This document shows, one piece after another, positions 16,635 to 24,298 of a stretch of 64,000 nt of DNA. The position numbers were made by a program, and so were the translations under genes. Source of the stretch: Deltaproteobacteria bacterium. Its GTDB lineage: Bacteria; Myxococcota_A; Polyangia; Polyangiales; Ga0077539. The stretch is from the NCBI GenBank assembly GCA_016218725.1, contig JACRDB010000098.1, positions 1-64,000 on the forward strand, written 5' to 3'. A model generated the notes under the pieces. It worked only from the letters and a program-made list of their open reading frames with translations, was not told the DNA's origin and ran no database searches. How positions within the stretch are numbered: the stretch's first letter is position 1; the number at the start of each line of letters is the position of its first letter.

Positions 16635-17567
16635 TCATGTCGCCGCCGGGTCCGAGAGCCACACCGCGAGGGCCGGAGCGTCGAGGTCCAACACCACGTC
16701 GCCCAGACGCACGGGGCCAAGGGAGTCCAACCTCGCAAGGAGCGCCGAGCGCTCTCCATCGGTGACAGCTCGACCGAGGCGGCGCTCGAACTGCCGCAAC
16801 AACGGCGCGAGGCCCTCGGAGCGGCCCTCGGAGCGGCCCTCGGACCGCTCTTCGGTTCGGATCCTGCGCTCCCTTTCCTCGGTGATCCTGGCGGCTTCCT
16901 GGTACCTCATTGATTCCTCCTCGGGAGTATAGCCCCCGATGCCCATCCGTGGCAGGTCGTGCCGCAACAACGTCAAGAGTGGCGCCAACATCTCCCGCTC
17001 CCAGGCGTCGCTCGGGAGCGCACGGAGATCCTCGAAGGCCGCCCGCAGTACCCGCTCCGTCCCAAGGAGGCGCAACAACAGGGTGTCCCGCGCGCGTGGG
17101 AGCTCCCTGACCACCGCCAGCCGCGGCACCCGCGCGCCTGGGTTCGCAAGGCATCCTCGGGGCCACCCGGCGACAGGCTCCAAGGCCCACGCGCTCACCA
17201 CGGCGTCTGGCATGCCGGCGCTCACGATCCACAAGACCGGGCGAGCGGGAGGCGCCTCTCGCGGTGCGGGCAGCGCCCGCCACACCGCACGTTGCCGCGC
17301 GTGGAGGGCGATCACTTTGAGCAGGCACTCGTCCACCTCTTCGGGCGAGGGCGGATCGTGAAACGCCTCGATAGACGCAGGCTCGATCGCCATGCGTCCC
17401 AGAAGCCCTCGGGAGGCCAGCTCCCCGACCCGCCCGGGAAGCGGCTCCACCAACGTGTCGATGGCGCGTGCATCGGCCACTACGCTCTCCTCTGCGCGCA
17501 CCACGCAGGGGCCCGTGAGCGCCCCCTCCAACAACCCCCGGGCCATCACGTCATACGGCTTCTGCAC
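16635..17567 (-). CDS. Rpn/DUF4351-like protein (putative PD-(D/E)XK nuclease family)
   Basis: The protein has 310 residues. The body has PVLWIVSAGMPDAVVSAWAL, GWPRGCLANPGARVPRL, RDTLLLRLLGTERVLRAA and PLLTLLRHDLPRMG, typical of transposase-like Rpn/DUF proteins found in Polyangia and cyanobacteria. A charged segment with repeated RSEG units precedes a DUF4351-like tail (LLRQFERRLGRAVTDGE, GDVVLDLDAPALAVWL). The start is GTG 17567, because AGGAGG lies just upstream and the protein then begins in the usual way (QKPYDVMARGLLEG). Rpn proteins are DNA endonucleases linked to RecA-independent recombination in E. coli. Nuclease activity here is not proven: the catalytic acidic residues are not obvious. 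Flanking direct repeats suggest mobility. Confidence 0.62.
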   Translation of the reverse strand: MQKPYDVMARGLLEGALTGPCVVRAEESVVADARAIDTLVEPLPGRVGELASRGLLGRMAIEPASIEAFHDPPSPEEVDECLLKVIALHARQRAVWRALPAPREAPPARPVLWIVSAGMPDAVVSAWALEPVAGWPRGCLANPGARVPRLAVVRELPRARDTLLLRLLGTERVLRAAFEDLRALPSDAWEREMLAPLLTLLRHDLPRMGIGGYTPEEESMRYQEAARITEERERRIRTEERSEGRSEGRSEGLAPLLRQFERRLGRAVTDGERSALLARLDSLGPVRLGDVVLDLDAPALAVWLSDPAAT

Positions 17568-17713
17568 GCCTCCACACCTCCTCAGACTCCCGCCCTCCCA
17601 CGGCAGCGCCACCCCTCGCAAGGCTCACGGTGACATTCCCTGACCGCCCCGGGCCTCGTCCCGTGCGAGCGATGCCCTCGTGGTCGACTCCGGCCCCACC
17701 CGCCGAGCAGCGA

Positions 17714-17752
17714 CGGCGCTACACTCCCCCCGTGGACCCCCTGGACCGCGCC
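17714..17752 (+). repeat. Direct repeat copy B (39 bp) at the 5' end of the flavoprotein gene
   Basis: This copy spans the -10-like box, the GTG start and first codons of the glcD-like gene. It differs from copy A at two positions. The two copies bracket the Rpn-like gene about 1.1 kb apart. Confidence 0.8.
17720..17725 (+). promoter_or_regulatory. -10-like hexamer TACACT next to start codon
   Basis: TACACT ends 6 nt before GTG 17732, with only cytosines between. No ribosome-binding site is possible in that space. Copy A of the direct repeat has GACACT instead. Confidence 0.42.
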
Positions 17753-19132
17753 ACCCTCGCCCTGGAGCGCGCCCTCGGGCCCTCCGTGGTGGACACCGAC
17801 CCCACCCGCTGCGAGCCCTTCGCCCGCGATGAGTCCGAGGCCGAAGGCGTCACTCCTAGGTGTGTCGTACACGCGCGTACATCAGACGACGTGTCGGTGA
17901 TACTACGACACTGTGAGGAAAACCGCGTGCCGGTGTTTCCTCGGGCGGCGGGGACGGGGCGCTCGGGCGGGGCCACGGCGGTGGTGCCCGGGGTGGTGCT
18001 GGACCTGCGGGCTCTGTCGCAGGTGAAGGAGCTCGATCGGGAGAACCTGCTGGCCGTGGTCGAGCCCGGGGTGGTCACCGGGACCTTCCACGCACTGGTG
18101 GAGGCCGAGGGGCTGTTCTACCCGCCGGACCCGCAGTCCGCGGAGACCTGCACCCTGGGCGGCAACGCGGCGGAGAACGCCGGAGGCCCCCGGGCGTTCA
18201 AGTACGGCGTGACCCGGGAGTACGTCCTGGGCCTCGAGGCCGTGACCATGGGCGGCGAGCGCCTCCGCGCCGGGCGCCGCACCGCCAAGGGCGTCACCGG
18301 CTATGACGTGACGGGGCTCCTCGTGGGCTCCGAGGGCACCCTGGCGGTGTTCACCGAGCTCACCCTGAGGCTCGTCCCCCAGCCGCCGCTCGTGTGTACG
18401 CTCCAGGCGCTCTTCGCCACCGTGGACGACGCGGGCCGGGCCGTCACCGCCCTGGTGGGCCGGCGCCTCGTACCGCGGTGCCTGGAGCTCCTGGACACGC
18501 TCTGCTGCCAGCTCCTGCGCGAGGCGGAGCCCTCCCTCCTGCCGCCGGGGGACTGCTGCATGCTCCTCCTGGAGCTCGACGGGGAGCACCCCGAGGCCCT
18601 GGAGCGCGACGCCTCGCGCCTCGCGGACGCATGCCTCCACGCCGGGGCCCGGAGCGTCCACCTGGCCCGGGACGAGGCCGAGCGGGCGCGCCTCTGGGCC
18701 GTGCGCAAGCGCATGTCCCGGGCCCTGCGCGCGCGCGCGGCGAGCAAGCTCTCGGAGGACGTGGTGGGGCCCCGCACCCGCGTGCCGGAGCTCCTCTCAC
18801 GCGCCCGGGCGATCTCCGAGAGGCACCGGGTGGTGATGCCCGCGTATGGTCACGCGGGGGACGGCAACCTCCACGTGAACTTCCTCTGGGACGACCCCGC
18901 GGACAAGCCCCGGGTGGAGCGGGCCATTGAAGCGCTCTTCCGGGCCACGCTGGACCTCGGGGGCACGCTCTCGGGCGAGCACGGCATTGGTGTCCTCAAG
19001 GCCCCGTTCCTCCCGTGGGAGCAGTCCCCGGCGCTGATCGCCATGCAACAACGGCTGAAATCGGTCTTCGACCCGAGCGGGTGCCTGAACCCGGGGAAGA
19101 TCTTCCCCAGGCCGGGACACCTCGGGTGTTGA
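17732..19132 (+). CDS. glcD: FAD-binding glycolate/D-lactate oxidase-type dehydrogenase (GlcD-like)
   Basis: This 466-residue flavoprotein of the PCMH/VAO family has an N-terminal FAD-binding domain with VPVFPRAAGTGRSGGATAVV (FAD pyrophosphate loop) and CTLGGNAAENAGGPRAFKYG, then TAKGVTGYDVTGLLVGSEG. The C-terminal FAD-oxidase domain carries YGHAGDGNLHVNFLW and GTLSGEHGIGVLK, the substrate and flavin region of D-2-hydroxyacid dehydrogenases. It oxidises a D-2-hydroxyacid such as glycolate or D-lactate and passes electrons to a carrier. No glcE or glcF gene is next to it. GTG 17732 is used because of the adjacent -10-like box; an in-frame ATG about 60 nt upstream is an alternative. Confidence 0.85.
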   Translation: MDPLDRATLALERALGPSVVDTDPTRCEPFARDESEAEGVTPRCVVHARTSDDVSVILRHCEENRVPVFPRAAGTGRSGGATAVVPGVVLDLRALSQVKELDRENLLAVVEPGVVTGTFHALVEAEGLFYPPDPQSAETCTLGGNAAENAGGPRAFKYGVTREYVLGLEAVTMGGERLRAGRRTAKGVTGYDVTGLLVGSEGTLAVFTELTLRLVPQPPLVCTLQALFATVDDAGRAVTALVGRRLVPRCLELLDTLCCQLLREAEPSLLPPGDCCMLLLELDGEHPEALERDASRLADACLHAGARSVHLARDEAERARLWAVRKRMSRALRARAASKLSEDVVGPRTRVPELLSRARAISERHRVVMPAYGHAGDGNLHVNFLWDDPADKPRVERAIEALFRATLDLGGTLSGEHGIGVLKAPFLPWEQSPALIAMQQRLKSVFDPSGCLNPGKIFPRPGHLGC

Positions 19133-19138
19133 AGACCC

Positions 19139-20722
19139 TTACTCCCAGCGCGGATAGCGCGGCGCGGGCGTGGGCGCAGGGGCCTGCACCGGGGCCGGAG
19201 CGGGGGGCGGGGGGGCCGCCTCGGGCACCCTGAGGCGCCGCGCCCGGCGCTGGGCGCTGGAGCCCCGGGAGCGCTCATACACCCGGCGCCCGTGGCCGCG
19301 GCGGCGCTCCGTGGGCGGCTCCTCCGGGGTCGCAAGCACAGGCGGGGGCGTCGGTTGCGCCTCGGGCACCGCGAGCGGCGCGGGGGTGGGCTCGGGGACG
19401 CCAGGGCCCGCGGTGTCCGCCGGGGCGCGCCCGGGCTCCCCCCGGGCGCGCTCCGGAGGCGGCGCGGCGGTGGGCTCCGGAGGCCTCACGAGCTGCCCCG
19501 CGGCGGCCGGGGCCTGGGCCAGCGCCTCCGCGGTGGAGCTCCCCCGAAGGGGCCGCGTCGGGCTCCTCGGGCGCTCCTCCGCGGTGCCGCCCGAGAGCGT
19601 GGTAAGGCCCGCGATGAGCCCCACCACCAGGGCCGCCACCAGGAACACCGCGGAGCTCCCTCGGCGCGGCGCGGGCGTCGGCGGCGCGGGCGTCGGCACC
19701 TCGGTGCTGGTGGGCGGCGTGGACGGCACGGTGATGCGCGCCGTGCCCTCGACGGCGCTGCCGAGGAGCTCAAGAAAGGCCTCCGCGGTCTGCGGCCGGT
19801 CCGCCGGGTCCTTGGCGAGGCACTGGGCCACCAGGGCCTCCAGCGCCGGGGGGAAGGCCTGCCCCGGCGCCGCCTCGCCCAGCGTGGGAGGCTTCACCTT
19901 GATGTGGTTGGCCATCACCACCACGGCGTCGTCCTCGGTGAAGGGCGGGCGGCCCGTGAGCATGTGGAAGAGCAGCACCCCCACGGCGTAAAGATCGCTC
20001 CTGCCGTCCAGCGTGCGCCCCTGGGCCTGCTCCGGAGACATGTACCGCGGCGTGCCGAAGACCGTCCCCTCCTGGGTGGTGAGCGGGTCCAGCCCCCGGG
20101 GCTCCGGGTCCCGGATCTTGGCGATGCCGAAGTCCACCACCTTCACCACCTCGGCCTCGTCCTCGCGGCCGTGGACCCTCGCCAGGAAGATGTTGTCGGG
20201 CTTCAGGTCCCGGTGGATGATCCCCCGCGCGTGGGCCTCGTCCAGCGAGCGCAGCACGCCCTTGGCGGTGCGCACGGAGAAGCCCACGTCCATCGCCCCC
20301 TGGCGCTTCAGGCGCACCGAGAGCATCTCGCCCTCCAGGAGCTCCATGGCCAGGTACAAGAGCCCGTCCCGGGTCTGGCCGAAATCAAAGATGGTCACCG
20401 TGTTCGGGTGCTTGAGCTGCGAGAGCGTGCGCGCCTCGCGCTGGAAGCGCGCCACGGTCTCCGGGTCCGTGCCCAGGTCCCGGCGCAGCACCTTGAGCGC
20501 CACCAGCCTCCCGATGGGCGCCTGCTCCGCGCGGTACACGGTCCCCATGCCCCCGGCGCCCACCCGGCCGATGAGGGTGTAGCGCTCCGCCAGCGTGGTG
20601 CCCAGGAGCGGGTCGTCCCCCGCGGCGTCGTACTCCGCCTGCTCGACCGGCCTGCGCCCGTCAATGGGGCAGTGCTTCGCGTCGTCAGGGTACGTCGTTC
20701 GACACCGGGGACAGATCAACAC
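19139..20722 (-). CDS. Zinc-ribbon Ser/Thr protein kinase (PknB type), membrane-anchored
   Basis: The protein has 527 residues. A zinc-ribbon-like N-terminus (CPRC, then CPIDG, residues 4-22) precedes a full Hanks kinase domain (about 48-315): VGAGGMGTVYRA loop, VALKV Lys77, HRDLKPDN catalytic loop, DFG at 197-199 and GTPRYMSPEQ. A Thr/Pro linker, one membrane helix (AVFLVAALVVGLIAGL) and a Pro/Ala-rich tail ending in basic repeats follow. The kinase side is cytoplasmic and the tail periplasmic. All catalytic residues are present, so it should be active. The start is GTG 20722, preceded by GGAGG. It is divergent from the HEAT-repeat gene. Its targets are unknown. Confidence 0.88.
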   Translation of the reverse strand: MLICPRCRTTYPDDAKHCPIDGRRPVEQAEYDAAGDDPLLGTTLAERYTLIGRVGAGGMGTVYRAEQAPIGRLVALKVLRRDLGTDPETVARFQREARTLSQLKHPNTVTIFDFGQTRDGLLYLAMELLEGEMLSVRLKRQGAMDVGFSVRTAKGVLRSLDEAHARGIIHRDLKPDNIFLARVHGREDEAEVVKVVDFGIAKIRDPEPRGLDPLTTQEGTVFGTPRYMSPEQAQGRTLDGRSDLYAVGVLLFHMLTGRPPFTEDDAVVVMANHIKVKPPTLGEAAPGQAFPPALEALVAQCLAKDPADRPQTAEAFLELLGSAVEGTARITVPSTPPTSTEVPTPAPPTPAPRRGSSAVFLVAALVVGLIAGLTTLSGGTAEERPRSPTRPLRGSSTAEALAQAPAAAGQLVRPPEPTAAPPPERARGEPGRAPADTAGPGVPEPTPAPLAVPEAQPTPPPVLATPEEPPTERRRGHGRRVYERSRGSSAQRRARRLRVPEAAPPPPAPAPVQAPAPTPAPRYPRWE

Positions 20723-20787
20723 CGACGTCTGGTCCTCCGAACGGTAGACGCCGCCCTTCCTGCAAGCGCGGCCAACTCCCTCTGTGA

Positions 20788-20793
20788 TACCAT
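20788..20793 (+). promoter_or_regulatory. -10-like hexamer TACCAT near start codon
   Basis: TGA-TACCAT ends 10 nt before the ATG at 20804, in the divergent region with the kinase gene. Confidence 0.38.
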
Positions 20794-20803
20794 CCCTCGA
20801 CCG

Positions 20804-22762
20804 ATGCGTGGGGCCCCCAGCGCAAGATTTCACGGCGCACTCGGTGCCCTGGTGCTCGCAATCAGTGCGACCTCCACGCCGCAGGCCACGCCCCTGCGCC
20901 AGCGGGCCGGCGCCGAGGCGTGGCTCGCCGCGCTCCGGGACGCGGACCCCCAGGTGCGCCGGAGCGCCGCCTGGAGGCTCGGGGCATACGGCCCTCCGGG
21001 TGTGGGGCTCGCCATCGCCGACCGCCTCCGGGACGCCGCGCTCCGCGAGCCCGACCCCTCGGCGGGCATGGCCATGGTGTGGGCCCTGGCCACCGGGCGC
21101 CACCCGGAGAGCTACACGCGCCTCCTGGACCTGGCCCGCCGCGCCCAGGGCGCCCAGGAGCACCCCGCCGTGCTGGGCGCCACCTTGCGGGCCCTCGGGG
21201 CCCTCACCACCGGCCAGGACGCCGCCCTCCAGGTGCTCCTCCAGGCCGCGCGCCACGACAACGCCGACGCCCCCGGAGGCCCCGAGGCCGAGGCCGCCGT
21301 CCTGGCCCTGGCCTCGCTCCCCGACGACGCCCTGGACACCACCATCCGCGCCGCGCGCAACAACCACCTCCAGCTCGCGGGCACCTTCCAGGCCCTGGGG
21401 CTGCGCGCGGACCCCCGCCGGGCCTCGCTCCTCCTGGAGCACCTCCGGGCCCGCGCACCCACCGCCGAGACCAGCGCCGTGGAGGCCCTCGGGGCCCTGC
21501 GCACCCTGGAGTCCGTAGAGCTCCTCGCCCAGCGCCTCCGGAGCGATCGGGACCCCAGAGCCCGCCGCGCTGCGGTGAGAGCCCTGGGCCGCCTCCCCGG
21601 CGCCGCGGACCCGCTCCTCCTCGCCCGCTGTCTGGAGGAACCCCCCCTGCGCCAGGACGCCCTGAGGGCCCTCGGTGCCCTCGGTGCCCCCTCGTCGGTA
21701 TCCTCCATTGTCCCCTGGCTCTCGGCACCCCTGGAAGCCGACCGCGTGGACGCCGCCCAGGCCCTCGGGGCCCTCGGCGCGCCCCAGGCCGCCCCTCCCC
21801 TCCTCGCTCGCCTCCCCCAGGAGCCCTCCCGCAGGGTCCGCGTGGCCCTCTGGAGAGCCGCCCTGCGCGCAGACCCCAGGGCCACCCTCCCGGCCCTCGC
21901 CCGGAACTCCAGCGCCCCGGAGGCCCGCTGGACCCTCGTCGAAGCCGGCCTCCAGGGACATTCTGTCCCTTGTCTCCCTGGAGATGACACCGCCTCGCGC
22001 TGGACCCGGGCGTTCGCGGGACAGAATGTCCCGTTTGAAACTCCTTTGGGATCGAGCTCACAAACGCGCCTCTCGTTGGCGCTGGTGCAGCGCTCTGCGG
22101 GGGGTGGGCCCCACCTGGGGTGGTGGCACACCGAGGACCAGGAGGAGGTGCGGGCGGCCCTGGCCCTGGCCCTTGGAGACTCCACGGGAGAGGGACGGGA
22201 CGCCCTCACTCGGGACGTGCTGGCCGAGGACGACCCCGGGGTGGCGCTGCTCCTTGGGGCCTCGGGGCTGGCGAGGCAGGGCCACGGGGCGGTGGTGCCG
22301 GCGCTCCGTCGGTGGCTGCGTTCGCCCAGGGCCCTGGTGCGCGCCACCGCAGCGGCGGGCCTGGGGTGGCTTGGGGATCGGGCCTCGGCGCTGGCGCTGG
22401 AGGTGGCCCTGGCGCAGGAGACGGACCCCCAGGCTCGGGGGGCCCTGGCCCTGGCCCTGGCGGCGGTGGAGGGTCCCGGGGCCCTCCCGGCGCTGGAGGT
22501 GGCCCGCAGGACCGCGTGGACGCGGGACCTGGACGCGATGGTGCGCCGCGCGCTGGAGCGCGCCCGTCGGGGTGGCGGCCCCTGGCGCTTCGAGGGCACC
22601 GGGCTGGTGAGGCTGGAGGCGGTGCCCCCCGGGAGCGTGTGGGCGGTGGGCTGTCCCGACGGCTCCTGGCGCTTCGGGGTGGCCTCCGAGGACGGGGTGG
22701 CCCTCATCCCCGGGGCGCCCTCTGCCGATAGTCCCTTGCAGCGTGTGGACACGGATCGCTAG
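20804..22762 (+). CDS. Secreted HEAT/PBS-lyase-repeat protein
   Basis: The protein has 652 residues. A signal peptide or N-terminal anchor (GALGALVLAISATSTPQA) is followed by about a dozen HEAT-like repeats with the usual R-x-x-A-A-x-A-L-G pattern (PQVRRSAAWRLGAYG, PRARRAAVRALGRLPG). The repeat array is interrupted around residues 384-425 by a non-repeat stretch, which contains two 15-bp DNA dyads, before HEAT repeats resume. The last 60 residues form a small beta domain. Such arrays make protein-protein scaffolds. It is the first gene of an operon with two envelope proteins: the next gene starts 20 nt before this one's stop. Partner unknown. Confidence 0.72.
   Translation: MRGAPSARFHGALGALVLAISATSTPQATPLRQRAGAEAWLAALRDADPQVRRSAAWRLGAYGPPGVGLAIADRLRDAALREPDPSAGMAMVWALATGRHPESYTRLLDLARRAQGAQEHPAVLGATLRALGALTTGQDAALQVLLQAARHDNADAPGGPEAEAAVLALASLPDDALDTTIRAARNNHLQLAGTFQALGLRADPRRASLLLEHLRARAPTAETSAVEALGALRTLESVELLAQRLRSDRDPRARRAAVRALGRLPGAADPLLLARCLEEPPLRQDALRALGALGAPSSVSSIVPWLSAPLEADRVDAAQALGALGAPQAAPPLLARLPQEPSRRVRVALWRAALRADPRATLPALARNSSAPEARWTLVEAGLQGHSVPCLPGDDTASRWTRAFAGQNVPFETPLGSSSQTRLSLALVQRSAGGGPHLGWWHTEDQEEVRAALALALGDSTGEGRDALTRDVLAEDDPGVALLLGASGLARQGHGAVVPALRRWLRSPRALVRATAAAGLGWLGDRASALALEVALAQETDPQARGALALALAAVEGPGALPALEVARRTAWTRDLDAMVRRALERARRGGGPWRFEGTGLVRLEAVPPGSVWAVGCPDGSWRFGVASEDGVALIPGAPSADSPLQRVDTDR
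21955..22032. repeat. Pair of 15-bp dyads in inverted orientation inside the HEAT gene
   Basis: GGGACATTCTGTCCC at 21955-21969 and its exact reverse complement GGGACAGAATGTCCC at 22018-22032 lie 63 bp apart (centre to centre). Each is itself a 6+6 dyad. The segment is in frame within the coding sequence and corresponds to a break in the HEAT repeats. It may be a small inserted element or a double operator site. Confidence 0.75.
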
Positions 22763-23276
22763 CGCAGGGTGTCTTGGGCTCCTCCTCGGGTGCGGGACCG
22801 CCGCGGGCGGGGACCATGTCGGTGAAGACCCGCTGAGGGACCCCCGAGGACGCTGGACCGTGTATTTTCCCACACCCCCCTGGGAGCGGGTGGAGGTGAC
22901 CGCGACCCGGGGGGTGCTCCGGGTGCCGGCGCCCCAGGGGACCCTGGTGATGGGGGGGCTCCCGGGCGCGCGCATGGGCGTCGTGGTGGAGGAGCGCTCG
23001 GGCACCACCGCGAGGCAGTGGGTGGAGGCCCAGGTGGCGTCCTCCGTGGGGCGCGGGGCGGTACTTACGAGGCCCCCCGCGGAGCGGGCGGTCACGGGCG
23101 GCAGGGTGCTCTCGGCCACGCTGGACGAGGGCTCCGGGGGACACCTCCTGGCCGCCGCGGACCTGCCGGGGGGAGGGACCCTCACGCTGGAGTTCCGTGC
23201 GCTCCGAGCGGTCACCGATGACCCGGACCTGACGGCCCTGGTGGCCTCCGTAGAGCTCCGAAGGAGCGCACCGTGA
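22743..23276 (+). CDS. Small lipoprotein, function unknown
   Basis: The protein has 177 residues, with a GTG start 20 nt inside the preceding gene and a lipoprotein signal ending LLLGC (Cys17). The mature domain is a mix of beta strands and helices (WTVYFPTPPWERVEVTATRG, WVEAQVASSVGRGAV) and resembles small envelope proteins of the DUF/PsbP-like type, but I do not recognise a family. It overlaps both neighbours (20 nt upstream, 4 nt downstream as GTGA), so the three genes form one tightly coupled operon. Confidence 0.66.
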   Translation: MWTRIASAGCLGLLLGCGTAAGGDHVGEDPLRDPRGRWTVYFPTPPWERVEVTATRGVLRVPAPQGTLVMGGLPGARMGVVVEERSGTTARQWVEAQVASSVGRGAVLTRPPAERAVTGGRVLSATLDEGSGGHLLAAADLPGGGTLTLEFRALRAVTDDPDLTALVASVELRRSAP

Positions 23277-23806
23277 GGGCGCCGGGGGCGCTCTCGCTGG
23301 TGGTGGCCCTGGCCCTGTGGTCCCCGCCGCTCGTCGCGCAACCGGTGCGCCGGGGGCCTGCGGTGCTGGTGGGTTATCGCGCGCTGTCCCTGCCCAGGGA
23401 CGGCGTGACGGGGGGCCGGGCTCACGGGGTGGAGGTGCACTTCTCGCCAGGGGGGAGGGTCCTGCCGCGCTGGGTGCGCTGGACCGCGGGGACCGAGCTG
23501 GCCTTTCGGGACGACGGCGCCGGGCGCTGGGATTTGTTCGTGTGGGCCACGTCGTGCGCGGGGTGGCAGCACCCGTGGCGCCACGCGGTGGTGAGCGCGG
23601 TCCTGCGCGGAGGGCTCGGGATGACCTCGCTGGTGCGCTTCGACCAGCGCTTCGGGGAGCTGTCCTGGGAGGCCGGGGCGGAGCTCGGACTGGACCTCCG
23701 GGTGGGGCGCGTAGGCCTGGGCGGCGCCCTGGGGGCCTCCCGGGTGGGCGAGGGGCCGCGCTACCACGACACGCTCACCTTGCGCGCCAGGCTCCTGTGG
23801 TTCTGA
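23273..23806 (+). CDS. Secreted/outer-membrane beta-barrel-like protein
   Basis: The protein has 177 residues. A signal peptide (ALALWSPPLVAQ) precedes alternating strands (VRWTAGTELAFRDDG, LSWEAGAELGLDLRV). It ends in LTLRARLLWF, with a terminal phenylalanine as found in many outer-membrane barrels. Size and pattern suit an 8-stranded barrel. The GTG start overlaps the previous stop (GTGA), so it is translationally coupled to the lipoprotein. Family not recognised. Confidence 0.62.
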   Translation: MRAPGALSLVVALALWSPPLVAQPVRRGPAVLVGYRALSLPRDGVTGGRAHGVEVHFSPGGRVLPRWVRWTAGTELAFRDDGAGRWDLFVWATSCAGWQHPWRHAVVSAVLRGGLGMTSLVRFDQRFGELSWEAGAELGLDLRVGRVGLGGALGASRVGEGPRYHDTLTLRARLLWF

Positions 23807-23862
23807 CGGGTTCTTGACGGAGCGGGGCCTCCGAGGGGATGCTCCCGGGTAGGAGCAGCACC

Positions 23863-24129
23863 GTGGCCGAGGTCCCCCAGGCGCCCTCTACAGGCGAGAA
23901 CACATCACTGGAGGCGATTCTGTCGCGCCTTGGCGAGGTGGTGGAGGCGCTGGAGAAGGGAGACCTCACGCTGGAGGACTCGCTCAAGACCTTCGAGGAG
24001 GGCGTGAAGCTCACCCGTGAAGGGCAGCGCAGGCTGGACTCCGCGGAGGCCCGGATCGAGAGCCTCCTGGCGCCGGAGAGCCCCCAGGGGGAGCCCAGGC
24101 TCCAGGTGGTACCGCTGCCAAGGCCCTGA
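23863..24129 (+). CDS. xseB: Exodeoxyribonuclease VII small subunit
   Basis: The protein has 88 residues. SLEAILSRLGEVVEALEKGD followed by LTLEDSLKTFEEGVKLTREG is the full XseB helical hairpin. The protein binds XseA to form the enzyme that degrades single-stranded DNA to oligonucleotides. The start is GTG 23863, because GGAG lies 7 nt upstream. ATG 23839 in the same frame would add eight residues of no known role. The xseA gene is not in the window, so the subunits are not encoded together here. The C-terminal ELxxPE-rich tail is slightly extended compared with E. coli. Confidence 0.86.
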   Translation: MAEVPQAPSTGENTSLEAILSRLGEVVEALEKGDLTLEDSLKTFEEGVKLTREGQRRLDSAEARIESLLAPESPQGEPRLQVVPLPRP

Positions 24130-24298
24130 GGGGAGGGCGCCGCTGCGGAGAAAATGCCGCGGGGGCCGTGCGTGCAACACCCTGGACGGGCTTTGCGCAA
24201 CGGTGGTAGAACCGCGGCGCCTGCGCGCGCGGGACACTCCTCCGCGCCGGCGAGGCCGCACCAGACGCGCGGCCCGAGCAGTCGGAGGGTACAGCACC

